In this document: in pieces, positions 10,654-20,862 of the stretch
How positions within the stretch are numbered: the first letter of the stretch is position 1
Layout: each line of letters opens with the position of its first letter
DNA from: Rosa chinensis
Lineage: Eukaryota; Streptophyta; Magnoliopsida; Rosales; Rosaceae
DNA: 64,000 bases
Assembly (NCBI RefSeq): GCF_002994745.2
Contig: NC_037092.1
Coordinates: 70,283,823-70,347,822 of the forward strand
Direction of reading: 5' to 3'
Translations under genes and position numbers: made by a program
Notes under the pieces: model-generated
What the model was told of the DNA's origin: nothing
The model's database searches: none
The model's input: the letters and a program-made list of their open reading frames with translations, nothing else

Positions 10654-13600
10654 TCACATGTTCTCGTCCGTTTCAGAATGGTGGCCAAAGACAAAGGAGT
10701 TGTTGTCTGTCTGGGCCATGCGAGTTGTTGTTGCATTATCCTCGACGTCTGTATCAACATACATCTTGTAGTGGTTGTCATTTTCAAGCTTTTCCACCCA
10801 ACGCATGCATGCCATTGTCGAGTCTATCTCTTTTCTGGTTAGAGATAGGAATATATCGCTGCTGACTACGTCAGGATGATCGTAAGCAGTGATAATTGTC
10901 TTTTCTCCTGCTGCCAGGAATGTGTTGTTGATGTCTTCAGAGATGATCTTTTTGATGTAGTCAAGAGCCATGGCTTTCATCCAGGGAATGCTAGAATTTG
11001 GTTGGCCGTTGTATGCTACACAGGCTGGTTGAAGATATCTTCTTTGAATAATTCTCACATAATGATATGGAGGAATATATTCAACTTCACCATCTGTCTT
11101 CTGGATCCATTCAGGAGGTGTGGATCTGAACTTCAGACGAAGCATACAGTTGTCTTTTCTGATGTTCTTGACCGTGTTGACAATAATAGGCGGCAAGCCT
11201 CTTAGATCATCATTAGTTTTAGTCCATAAATTATGGACAAAACCATTTTCAACAAGCCATAGCTTGTGTTCTTGAGGATGTTCACTCTGAACATTTACCA
11301 GGTATCTTCCAACATATGGTCCTGAGACAATAAAGAGGGTTGGAGGAACTAGGTTTTCAGGATTGTGCCTTCCTATCAGATCATGGAATTCATACCAATC
11401 TGATTCATTGAGTGCTATGATAGGGACCCTAGCACTTTCTGGACTTTCAAGGAAGGATAGTTTTTCTTTCCTTACAGCACTCTGCTGTGTATGAAGCTCT
11501 TCACCTTGTGGTCTACCATTCTCGTAGAGTTCTTCAGCTAATGCAAACAGAGCTGGGAACATTAATCCACTGCTTCTTTCTTGAAAGGCAAATAAGAGAT
11601 TATCCAGGATTGCCTTCTGGTGATACGCTAGTCTCCTGCCAGTTCTGAACACAGGAGTATCAAAAGTTCTTAATTCGTAATTAAAAACATTTATAACTCC
11701 ACTAGGAGTTGGTCTGCTTTTTGGCAAAGCAGCAGCCGTCAACGGTCTTGATGTGCCTTTACCGTCTGCCGTTTGAGACGGGCTAGCCAATCCTTTACCC
11801 TGGGATTGATCAGTTGGAGCCAAGCCTTTTGAGCTTAGCAGAAACCTTTTAAGGATTTTCTCCTTGGTTTCTTTTGGATCTTCTTCAGGTTCCTGTTCTT
11901 TCCCAGTCCTTCTGCTTCTGGGATTACGACCTTCGTCGTTTTCTCTTTGGCTGAACATTGCCAGTTCTCTGGTCAATGCGTCTGGAAGATAGTTCTTGTT
12001 TCCTGCAATTAATTCAACAGTATAATCATATTGGTTAAGAAACAATTGCCAGTTGGCTAATCTTCCCCTATCAGCAGCTTTGTCAAGTTTAAAATTTTTA
12101 AAATTCTTTACTCTAGCACAATCGGTGCGGACAGTAAAGGTTTTTCCCAGATAAGCTGGAGAATTTAAAATCGTTTTCTTGACAGCTAAAATTTCTTTTT
12201 CCCCTGTGGGATAATTCAGTTCTGCAGGGCTGAACTTGCCACTACAAAATTTACAGATCTTTTCAATGTTAGTTCCAGGCGCTCTCGCCAGAACAACACC
12301 GGACCAGTAATTATCACTCGCATCTGTCTGGAGGATAATTTCATCATTCTCTTCTGGTTGTTGAAGAGGGGGGAGGTTCTTGCAGAGGTTTTTTATCTGC
12401 TTCACGATCTTTTCATCATCTTCTGTGAAGTTCCATTTCCTTTTGGAACTTGTCTTGGGAGATAACATTGCTGTTAACCCTGAGATTCTAGGGATGAAAT
12501 CTCTCCCATAATTTATGACACCAAGGAATCTCTCTAGACTCTTAGCATCAGGAATTTTGTCTGGGAACTTCCAGATTTTTTCAAGGATGTGAGGTTGGAG
12601 CTTTATGACTCCATTCTTGATGTTTATTCCTAGGAAATCAACTTCATCGAGGATAAAGAAGATTTTCTTCTCTCCTAGGATAATTCCATGCTGAACTATC
12701 AGCTTTGCTACCTCGTGGAGGTGCTTCATGTGTTCTTCTCTGTTTTTGGAGAAGACCAGGATGTCATCTATGTAGACGACGCAGAACTCCGCTACATGCT
12801 TGAAGATGTTGTCCATCTTTCTTTGAAAGATTGAGGGAGCTTGCTTGAGACCAAAAGGCATTACCAGCCACTCGTAATGACCTTGTGGTGTTCCAAATGC
12901 AGTGAGAGGTACACTCTCAGGATGCATCTTGACCTGCCAGAAACCCGACTTTGCATCGAATTTCGAAAAGACTTTAGCTCCTCTGAGCTGGTTGATCAGG
13001 ACTCTGACTTGAGCGATCTGATATCCGTCTTTGACAGTCTTCTTATTGACATCTCTATAGTCAATTACCATTCTAGCTTTTCCTCTTAGATTCTCTGCAT
13101 GATTTCTCACGTAGAATGCTGGAGCATGATGAGGGCTATTGGAAGGTTGAATTAATCTCTTTTTCAGGAGATCTTCAATATCACTTCTGAATTCTTTCTG
13201 ATCTTCCTCTTTATACTGAGGAATGGCTTTGACATGGCAGATAGCGTTCATGTCATGCAATCTTAATTCACAGACCACTGGGTCTTTTTCCCAAAACTTC
13301 TGAGGATTTGTATCTACATTCTGCTCGAGTAGTTTCTTGATTTTGTCAAGAGTGGGAGTTTGTTGAGACTCAAGCTTGTTCTGAAAGTGCTTGAGGTTGT
13401 GCTCATGGATGAAATTAGCTTCTTCATCTTCACTAGCTTCTTCTTCTTCTTCTGAAGATTCTTCAACAAGCAGTTCTTCTTGTTGTTTGATTTGGAGTAT
13501 GGGTTGAAATTTGGGTTTGTAGGGGGTAAGATCACCACTATTCTGTTGCGATCTCTGATACTGAGTAGTAAAACCGGGACCGGCCACACTGAATGCATGT

Positions 13601-16600
13601 GTGAGGCGGTCAGCCCAGAACACCCGTTCTCCTTTTCTGAAGCCTATCGCTTCTTCATCCTGAATGAATCGTTGTTGGAGAATAAAATCATTGCCCAACA
13701 AGAAATCAGATCCTTGGCCTTCAGATTGCCAAACATTCTGGATGATAAATGTTCCTCCACCAATGGTGATATGAACATTTTTTGCTACTTTCTTCATGGT
13801 GAGATGGCTTCCATCGAATGTAACACCAGTAGCTGACTTTTTCTTGTCTTCGTTCCAGAGTTCTTCTGGAATTGCAAATCTCTTTGTAACAGTAAAGCCT
13901 GATCCGTTATCTACAAAAGCATGTAGATGATATTTCCTGTGATCAGGGAACTTGAGTCCGATCTCTATGTAGTTGCTGTATCTACTTGTAGAGACGGCTT
14001 TCGATTGGTGAGGCTCATTTTCTTGAGCTTGTTCCGTTGGAATGAATGGTTTACATTCTTCTGGAACATTTTCCTGAGTGGGTGATTTGTCATCCTCATC
14101 CCAATCTGTAGGAGTTATCTTCTTGCTGTCTGGATTACTGAACCAGGGGGGAGGATCATATCTGACTTTGTAATCAAACTTGCCGGAAGGTTGGCCAAGT
14201 AGATCCCATGTATCAGTATCCGCAGCTATCTCTTGTCTTTCTAAGAGATGGATATTTTCTGGTATTTCAACCAGTTCAATATCTTCATCGATTGTTTCTT
14301 CACCGATGATTTCTTCCTTTATTTCTGAGGAAGAAGGTTGTTCAATAGTCGTTTCTTGGACTACAGTTGCTGCAACATTCTTTGTTTGTTCCATGGTTTC
14401 CTGGAACAGAGTTTCAACTTCTTTCGCTTTTTTCTCAGCAAAATACTCTTCATATTCTTGCTCAACCCATTGGCTGACAAGACCATTCTTGGTTTTTCTT
14501 CTTGCTTCAGCTATGAAGCATTCTTTGTGATAAGTCTTCTTAGACTCTTCGCAGAACATAGGGAGACCATTCTTCTCGTGACATAAACAGTAGTCACAGA
14601 CGAACGAACCAGGGTTGACCTGATAAGAAGACATGAAGGATTCTGTCTTGCTTTCTTCCCAGTTTTTGACTTTCAAAACGTTCATTTGTCTGGATTCGAA
14701 GTACTCTACTTCAGAATCTATCTCAGACTCTTCTGATGAACTTTCTTCTTCTTCGGACCAGGCAGAATAGACTGACCTGTCGTCATCTTCATCATCAGAA
14801 TAGGCTATTTCGTAGCCTTTTATGTTTGCTACCTCTACTATTTGCTTATATTCTTCAAAGAGAGCTTTAGTAGATCTGTTACCCTTTTCTGGGCATTCAT
14901 TGGCATAGTGCCCTTCAGCTTTACACAACCAACATCTGCAAGCTTTCTTGCTAGGTTGTTTATGCTGCTGAGTATTCTTCTTTTTCTTGAAGAATTTCTT
15001 TTTTGGATCTTCATCCTGTTGCTTCTTGTAATTGGAGCTTTTCTTGAATCTCCAATTCTTTCTCTGATTACTCTTTTTGAATTTTTTAGAGTAATATTTT
15101 TCTTTTTTCTTCTTTCTGTGGAATTTGGATTCATGACATCCCCAGTTTGTGGGCATATCCAGTATTCCGTAACAGAAATTTTCAACTCCTTTGAGTTGTT
15201 TCTTGGCCATCTTAGCTCTAAGATTGGCTTTGCATTGCTCCTTCAGTAGTTGCCAGATTCTGTCGGCAATTCCTCCAACTGAAAATCGTTCAATTGGTTT
15301 CTCAGCTATGCTTTCTCTCACAGCTGTTCTCCATGGTTCAGGGAGCTTTCTGTGCAACAGATTAACTAGATCAGTATTCTCTAGTTCACCAATTGTACAG
15401 TAATATTCCTGAAATTCATTCAGGTATTCTTCGAAATATCTCATGTCACAGATCTTGAGAGCATAGATATTCGACTTTGCCGTTTCTTTGGCTTTCTCAC
15501 TCAGATTTGAGAGATCTCCACAGAATTGATCGTACAGGGGTACTGCAAAATCATACGGAGACTTTGAATTTTTTATCTCTTCAAGCCAGTCTCTTCCTCT
15601 GGTAGTTTCCTTGAAAGATAGGTAGTACTTTTTTGCTACTCCAGTGAGAGTAGTTTCATAGTACACCTGCAAATCTGGTGCTTCAAATTTTCCAAGGGTC
15701 AGTGCAGAAGCCATCATCAGGCTATCTACCCATTGGTCAATGGTTTTTCTTTTGTCTAGACTCTTGTCTAGATTCAACCAGATGCCATAGTTCGTGATCG
15801 GAACTCTTGGCAGATTGTCCTCGGGGACGAATCTTTGAGAATTTCTTTCTCCTTTTTTACCCGTGGGGGGTTTCTGAACTGGGAGTTTCATTTCCCTTGT
15901 TTCTTTTTTTATGAAAGTTCTGGAGCTTCCTCCTTCTTCCATTTCAACATCTTGATAAGGAAAGACTTTTCTTGTCTTCCTGCATTTGGATTCTTTCATT
16001 TCCTCGATTAGTTTTTCTAATCGTTCAGGACTTTCACAATTCTCAGCTTCTTTGTAAAGATCAGAGAGCTTTTTAGTTCTGAGCATATGGACTGGTCTGC
16101 ATAGATCAGCTTCCAGATCTTCTTCTGATATTGGTTCTTCAACAGTGGGTTTTGTACCACTGACACCGGCTTCTCTGGTGCTGTAGCTTCTTCTTAGAAG
16201 ACTGCTGTTTATCCTGATGTTTTCAGGACAGACATCACTTTTCCTGTGATCTTCAAAGTTGAGGCTGATTTCTCCAGTGCGTCTACTCTCGTAGATCTTT
16301 GCTTTTGCTCTTTCCGGCAGCTTTTTTGGACCGGACAGTTTCCATTCAAGAGGAAAAGTTACTTCATTCCAAGCAACCTTATGAATCTGCTGTGAATGGT
16401 TTTTCTGGCTGGTGAGGAATCCAGTAGTGAGACCAGGGATGTTGGAGATCCTTGTCTTTGGTTCCACTGTGGTGCTCATCAGTTTATAGTACACTCTGTA
16501 TACTATTGCCAATTCTTGCATTTCTTCTTTCATTGAGATCCCGTCTGTCTTGACTCTCAGTCTGAGGCAGTGGGCTGCATCCTTCAAGCTGGTTGAAAAG

Positions 16601-17463
16601 TTGGGGAAGCAGTTGAAATATGCTACTTGGTTGCATAGTGATGCTTCTAGAGTTCCCAACAGACTAGCTTGGAAGTCTGTCAATCTGTTGTCTTGCAGGA
16701 CACATAGGACTGAACAGTTGATGCCTTCTCTTGCCAATAGTTTTATGCCGACTTGGACTGCTCCAATGTGCATAAATTGATACTGCTTTGCTTGTGCTCT
16801 GGCAACTTCAGTAGGGGTGATCATCAAGAGATCTGTTTCTCCTGTTGTTGAGGGGGTTGTGAATTCAAGTATTTTGAAATGATGGCTGTCCATCAGGTCA
16901 AATGTTCCCCGTCGGTAGATCTGTTTGAAATCTAGCTTTGGAATTGAGGAGTTTTTTACCTCATGCTCGATTTCATTGTATTCAAATTCTTCAGAATTTA
17001 GGAGTTGAACTCCTTTCTTCTTTCCAAAGATGCTTAACATCTTCATTTCTCTTTTTTCTATATTTCCCGGGTTTTCATACCGGATACTAGACTGACTAGT
17101 AGATGGTTCCAGAAAAATCATGTTAGGAACACGATTTGAGTCTGGTTTCTCTAATGGTTTGAACCCATTAATCTTCTTTTTTACTGCAGGCAATTTTTTG
17201 TCCTTCAGTATAGTTTCCAGCGTTTTTTGCTGTTCTTTGATTTTTCTACTGACACTTGTCAGTCTTTCTTCTTCCGTTTTTGGAAGATCTTTGATATAAT
17301 CCAGTTTGTTTTCCAATCTTTCTAATTGGTGGATTATAGCAGGTATTGTTTCTAGTGTCGACTGACATCTAGATATTTCTAGTAACATCTTCTGATATTT
17401 CTCATCAGAAGCTTTTAGTAGAGAATTTATTTTCTCTAGTAACAATTCGGACATTGTCCCCAT
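10654..17463 (-). CDS. Endogenous pararetroviral polyprotein, uninterrupted (2269 aa)
   Basis: One frame with no stop or frameshift. Residues ~1-100: coiled coil. ~170-350: 30K-type movement protein. ~550-870: capsid region ending in a Lys-rich tract and a CX2CX4HX4C zinc knuckle (C844, C847, H852, C857). ~955-983: a second Cys/His cluster. ~1180-1260: aspartic protease with D1185 in a DNGSG motif. ~1420-1615: reverse transcriptase with YIDD at 1564-1567. ~1705-1835: RNase H with D1714, E1755/1757, D1781 and D1828. ~1925-2269: a C-terminal region I cannot assign. Acidic linkers separate the domains. Two ATGs (codons 1 and 4) are close together; the start is placed at the first, about 33 nt after the primer-binding site. 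In this family the polyprotein supplies movement, capsid, maturation and genome replication functions. All visible catalytic motifs are present, which suggests a young insertion; whether it is expressed is unknown. Confidence 0.9.
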   Translation of the reverse strand: MGTMSELLLEKINSLLKASDEKYQKMLLEISRCQSTLETIPAIIHQLERLENKLDYIKDLPKTEEERLTSVSRKIKEQQKTLETILKDKKLPAVKKKINGFKPLEKPDSNRVPNMIFLEPSTSQSSIRYENPGNIEKREMKMLSIFGKKKGVQLLNSEEFEYNEIEHEVKNSSIPKLDFKQIYRRGTFDLMDSHHFKILEFTTPSTTGETDLLMITPTEVARAQAKQYQFMHIGAVQVGIKLLAREGINCSVLCVLQDNRLTDFQASLLGTLEASLCNQVAYFNCFPNFSTSLKDAAHCLRLRVKTDGISMKEEMQELAIVYRVYYKLMSTTVEPKTRISNIPGLTTGFLTSQKNHSQQIHKVAWNEVTFPLEWKLSGPKKLPERAKAKIYESRRTGEISLNFEDHRKSDVCPENIRINSSLLRRSYSTREAGVSGTKPTVEEPISEEDLEADLCRPVHMLRTKKLSDLYKEAENCESPERLEKLIEEMKESKCRKTRKVFPYQDVEMEEGGSSRTFIKKETREMKLPVQKPPTGKKGERNSQRFVPEDNLPRVPITNYGIWLNLDKSLDKRKTIDQWVDSLMMASALTLGKFEAPDLQVYYETTLTGVAKKYYLSFKETTRGRDWLEEIKNSKSPYDFAVPLYDQFCGDLSNLSEKAKETAKSNIYALKICDMRYFEEYLNEFQEYYCTIGELENTDLVNLLHRKLPEPWRTAVRESIAEKPIERFSVGGIADRIWQLLKEQCKANLRAKMAKKQLKGVENFCYGILDMPTNWGCHESKFHRKKKKEKYYSKKFKKSNQRKNWRFKKSSNYKKQQDEDPKKKFFKKKKNTQQHKQPSKKACRCWLCKAEGHYANECPEKGNRSTKALFEEYKQIVEVANIKGYEIAYSDDEDDDRSVYSAWSEEEESSSEESEIDSEVEYFESRQMNVLKVKNWEESKTESFMSSYQVNPGSFVCDYCLCHEKNGLPMFCEESKKTYHKECFIAEARRKTKNGLVSQWVEQEYEEYFAEKKAKEVETLFQETMEQTKNVAATVVQETTIEQPSSSEIKEEIIGEETIDEDIELVEIPENIHLLERQEIAADTDTWDLLGQPSGKFDYKVRYDPPPWFSNPDSKKITPTDWDEDDKSPTQENVPEECKPFIPTEQAQENEPHQSKAVSTSRYSNYIEIGLKFPDHRKYHLHAFVDNGSGFTVTKRFAIPEELWNEDKKKSATGVTFDGSHLTMKKVAKNVHITIGGGTFIIQNVWQSEGQGSDFLLGNDFILQQRFIQDEEAIGFRKGERVFWADRLTHAFSVAGPGFTTQYQRSQQNSGDLTPYKPKFQPILQIKQQEELLVEESSEEEEEASEDEEANFIHEHNLKHFQNKLESQQTPTLDKIKKLLEQNVDTNPQKFWEKDPVVCELRLHDMNAICHVKAIPQYKEEDQKEFRSDIEDLLKKRLIQPSNSPHHAPAFYVRNHAENLRGKARMVIDYRDVNKKTVKDGYQIAQVRVLINQLRGAKVFSKFDAKSGFWQVKMHPESVPLTAFGTPQGHYEWLVMPFGLKQAPSIFQRKMDNIFKHVAEFCVVYIDDILVFSKNREEHMKHLHEVAKLIVQHGIILGEKKIFFILDEVDFLGINIKNGVIKLQPHILEKIWKFPDKIPDAKSLERFLGVINYGRDFIPRISGLTAMLSPKTSSKRKWNFTEDDEKIVKQIKNLCKNLPPLQQPEENDEIILQTDASDNYWSGVVLARAPGTNIEKICKFCSGKFSPAELNYPTGEKEILAVKKTILNSPAYLGKTFTVRTDCARVKNFKNFKLDKAADRGRLANWQLFLNQYDYTVELIAGNKNYLPDALTRELAMFSQRENDEGRNPRSRRTGKEQEPEEDPKETKEKILKRFLLSSKGLAPTDQSQGKGLASPSQTADGKGTSRPLTAAALPKSRPTPSGVINVFNYELRTFDTPVFRTGRRLAYHQKAILDNLLFAFQERSSGLMFPALFALAEELYENGRPQGEELHTQQSAVRKEKLSFLESPESARVPIIALNESDWYEFHDLIGRHNPENLVPPTLFIVSGPYVGRYLVNVQSEHPQEHKLWLVENGFVHNLWTKTNDDLRGLPPIIVNTVKNIRKDNCMLRLKFRSTPPEWIQKTDGEVEYIPPYHYVRIIQRRYLQPACVAYNGQPNSSIPWMKAMALDYIKKIISEDINNTFLAAGEKTIITAYDHPDVVSSDIFLSLTRKEIDSTMACMRWVEKLENDNHYKMYVDTDVEDNATTTRMAQTDNNSFVFGHHSETDENM

Positions 17464-17495
17464 TCAGGAGGGGTTCTCCTTTGAGCCTTTTACAA

Positions 17496-17507
17496 GCTTT
17501 GATACCA
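17496..17507 (-). promoter_or_regulatory. tRNA-Met primer-binding site of the pararetrovirus
   Basis: The minus strand reads TGGTATCAAAGC, one mismatch from the canonical plant TGGTATCAGAGC that pairs with the 3' end of initiator tRNA-Met. It lies 33 nt upstream of the polyprotein ATG. Caulimovirids prime minus-strand DNA synthesis here. Confidence 0.75.
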
Positions 17508-17520
17508 GTGAGGTGCGGAT

Positions 17521-17817
17521 CTAACCAATGCTCAAATAATCAAGAGGTTTTTGTTCCTCTTCCAGAACATATAGGAGATTTTCTATCTCTTCTTCTATTT
17601 TATAGATTCTAGTCTGAAGTCTATAAATAATATCCCAGTAATTGGGAGATTCTCTATCAAGGCTGTCCCGATAGGTTTTTAATTTTCTCAGTTTTTCTCT
17701 CTCTTTCTGCAGTTCTTTAGTAGTATGTTTGCATATAGCAACAAGCTCAAGTCTGTCTACAATTGAAATTATGAATAGTAAATTGTACTGTTTACCTTTC
17801 GAATTAGAGGATGACTG
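17521..17817 (-). other. ATG-less coiled-coil open frame upstream of the viral primer-binding site
   Basis: Between stop codons at 17818-17820 and 17521-17523 the minus strand has about 98 open codons with no ATG. The distal two thirds are rich in Glu, Lys, Leu and Arg (KELQKEREKLRKLK, later YKIEEEIENLLYVLEEEQ), a strong coiled-coil pattern. The frame ends 13 nt before the primer-binding site. It may be a small viral ORF using a non-AUG start, a remnant of one, or chance. I do not recognise it. Confidence 0.45.
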
Positions 17818-17820
17818 TCA

Positions 17821-19020
17821 GCTTCATACATATATTCAAATGAAACAAACTCTGATGGGCCCACCACGTTTCTAAAACAACATATATAGATTTATGAAAG
17901 AGACATATGCAGATGCAGACTCTAATAGACCAAAACAACAAAGGGGTACTAATGGTAGAGATTTTGAAAAGACGGGTAGGTAGGAAAGAAAGTGAGAAAA
18001 AGTTGTGTAAAAGAGAACAAAAATAATACACTGGGGTGTATGAGAAGTATTTTCCCAAATTTGGGGTGTATGAGCATTAACCCAAATAAATAAATACTCT
18101 TCTTACCTCCTCCAACCAAATATAACATTCAATTTAATATTTTTTTTCCAATATTTCCTTATATTGTCTATATAGTTTTATAATTTACTTAAACCAATTA
18201 AGTAAAAATAATAATTTCTATACATGGCCTATCATTTATTACAAAGGTAAATTCAAAACAATCTGATTTGGAATTTTCTTAAACTAAATTAATTGAATAT
18301 TATGATATAGTTATTACTCGATCTTCCAACCCAATACCATTGAAATCATTCTTTTAGCAAATTCAAAGGGGTTCCAACAACATATCAAGATCGAGAACCA
18401 ACCATCTGATTAATTTTGGTGGAGGAGAGACCTACTCATAAGAGAACAATGTCATGTGATTTTGATTCATTTTTCTTCTCGTGGTTAATGATAGAGATAA
18501 AAAGTAGAATAACATATTGTTGTATCTCATGTTCAAGGGCACTTTGGTAAAAATAAGGAGGTCTACTTAGCTTTTCAAGTATTCTAAAAAGTAAATTAGA
18601 GGTGTACTAAGTATGGGAGGTCCAAATAGCAAATTTGGAGGTCCAATTAGAACTACCATTCGCTTAAATTATCATCCTTACAAAAAATCAACCCAATTGC
18701 AGAAATTGTTTGGTCATTTTTGTTGTTGTTTAGTTTACAAACAAATTCAGTTCGTTAAATAAAGCTATAACGGTTAATATGAAAAATCAAATGGCTAAAT
18801 TCTTACTAATTTGGATAATGTTTTGTCAAAATGATCTTTAAAAAAATACCTAAAAATAGACGTTGTTGATCATTAGCTTAGACATCGAAATGAGGAGGTT
18901 ATCTTTTAATACAAAGAGAACGTCCTCTCTTAAAAGAAACTGTGTAGAAAGATACATATTTGGAACTAAAATAAAAATATAAAAAGAAAGACAAACTTAA
19001 TTCATTCAACACTACGCACT
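17821..19020. other. AT-rich intergenic DNA
   Basis: No gene was recognised; the longest open frame is low-complexity and hydrophobic. Short near-repeats (GGGGTGTATGAG twice near 18033 and 18062) may be remains of a small MITE. Confidence 0.4.
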
Positions 19021-20178
19021 CCACACGCTAAAGTTTTCACTAGGGTTGTCACTATTTTCTCTTGGTCACTTCTGGCTGTGCCGCGACATTGGCACAGGCC
19101 TCTGGCCTCACTGGTGTGCGTCGAGTATGGCCGAACGAGATGCTGGTATAAGTGGAAGTTTTGGTGATTGGAGATTGGGACAAAGGGGGTTCTCTTTGCA
19201 GTGGTTTCAGTCATTGGCATTGGCTACACGGGAGTCGGGTGAGGGGCAGAAAGTGGTAGTCAATCGTGTGGCCGGGCACAACCTATCTGATTTTCAGGTC
19301 TGGGTATCGATCCGCTCGGATCTTGTAGCAGATGGAGTGAAGATGGGCTACGGCTGGGTTTCAAATTACATAGCAGAAGGAGGTGTGATCGTGCTCTCGA
19401 GATTGGGGGTTGTGGTGCTAGTGGTTACAATCTGTAAGAGCTCGGTTAATGGCAAACGTTTGACAGCTAACGCGGTCCGAAAGCAGCGACACGACAGGCT
19501 TGGTGGTGCAAGGGTGGTGGTTTCTACTCCCTGTGCTAGAGAAGTCTTGGGCTGGACTCATTGCTTGGGCACTTCTGGCCTTGGTCTAATTGTGGGCCTA
19601 TTTTTGGTCTGGAGGTACTTGGGCCTAAGGCTTCACCCTAGGTCCATTAGGGTTTATTTATTTCTTTAATGTTGTTTTATATTTATGTTATTTAGTATGT
19701 TTGTGCTTTTTGCTAGCAAGAAGTCCCTACAGTAGTTGTGTAGGGCTAGTTGGGCTTTGTGCCTGTGTGTGCACTCAAAGTGTCTTGTCTGCGCTAGGTC
19801 TGTGGCGAGTTCCTTACTTCGTCAAATGGTCGCTACCGCCTAGTGGTAGGGTGAAGCTAAGTGTCGTCGGATTTATCCTCCGATGGCAACATAGTAGGAA
19901 AGCTGGGATTATGTTAATTATGTTACATTGTAATCGGGTTACATATGAGTTATCTTTCCGTTATATCACCGCTATGTCAAAGCAAATGGAGTAGCCAGTA
20001 GAGCACCATTTGCTAGTCGGTGCTTGTTAGAATACATGTCTTTTGCAGAAATTCCTGATATTATTTTGGGAAATATTCTAGATGCTTATTGTAATCAGGG
20101 GTTTAGACTCAATGTATCCCCCTGTATTCGGCGGTTTCATCAATTGAGGATTGAAGGCAGCCGCACCAGCCCTTTATT

Positions 20179-20180
<2 letters not shown>
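19021..20180 (+). mobile_element. Poly-tailed non-LTR retroposon without RT (copy B, same family as copy A)
   Basis: The 3' half (about 19560-20150) aligns by eye over some 600 bp with the minus strand of 3580-4140, including the stretches TTTATTTATTTC-like, GGTCGCTACCGCCTAGTGG and GCTTGTTAGAATACATGTC. The 5' part is more diverged. The tail is followed by an (AT)n tract in place of an A-run. I could not find a convincing TSD, so the ends are approximate. A 207-codon plus-strand frame at 19046-19669 covers the GC-rich part. It is not conserved as a frame in copy A, so I do not call it a gene. Confidence 0.6.

Positions 20181-20229
<49 letters not shown>
20181..20229. repeat. (AT)n microsatellite
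   Basis: About 24 AT units occur at the 3' end of retroposon copy B. Confidence 0.95.
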
Positions 20230-20232
<3 letters not shown>

Positions 20233-20862
20233 GAGATATCAGATATTGTTCTTAAATCCATGCTTCATCTTTCCACGGATGATGAGCTAAAAAATTCCTT
20301 CTTCTTTTGGACAATGGTCTAGATTCAACAACTTATATCTTTATGGGAAAACAGGTTGCTTCATATCAGGGGTCTTAACAACACCACATTCCCCAATGAA
20401 AGTGCAATCCAACCCAAAAACTAAAGCCAATAAAGACATGAGTTAATTTGCTCACATTCTACCAAAATTTCTTTTATGCACTAGCGATGTAAGTGAACCA
20501 ACAGATTTAGCCGATCTCAATCATTGATATTTAAAGACAATATTTTTTTTTAATAACAAAAAAATGTACTTGATTTTATCCAGAGGGGAGGATTCAGTGC
20601 ACCGACACAAATGGATTGTTAGATTATATTAAATACACTCTTAGTTTATTAATAAAAATATTAATTATAAATATCAAGGGTTGAGATCATCTTATAAGTG
20701 TTTGGTCATTTGCACCATAGGTGCATAGAATAATTTCCAGTTATCCAGTCATTTAAGTTGGTGCAAGTCCACGTGTTCGGGGTCATACAAGAGGTGTCGA
20801 AAGACGACTATGTAAATAAGTAATGACAGCATAGTATTGACGGAATGTTTGATCTCTCTGCC
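20230..20862. other. Intergenic DNA
   Basis: No gene, tRNA or TIR was recognised. Confidence 0.4.

Larger units (their letters stand above)
9900..17820 (-). mobile_element. Endogenous pararetrovirus (Caulimoviridae; Petuvirus/florendovirus-like)
   Basis: This block of about 7.7-7.9 kb matches the size of a caulimovirid genome. On minus the order is: a short coiled-coil frame, a tRNA-Met-type primer-binding site, one giant ORF, a TATA box, and AATAAA signals. The ORF combines movement protein, capsid/zinc knuckle, aspartic protease, RT and RNase H. There is no integrase and no LTR, as expected for a pararetrovirus. A single ORF with this domain order fits Petuvirus and related endogenous florendoviruses rather than caulimoviruses or badnaviruses with several ORFs. 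The promoter sits 3' of the ORF, so this linear copy is permuted relative to the pregenomic transcript and lacks its own upstream promoter. The outer limits given are approximate. Confidence 0.85.

Noticed and set aside
14180..15249. Plus-strand frames of 115-135 codons
   Set aside because: Antisense shadows of the pararetroviral polyprotein.
19046..19669. 207-codon plus-strand open frame
   Set aside because: It lies in the GC-rich half of retroposon copy B; the homologous part of copy A does not keep the frame and there is no known domain.
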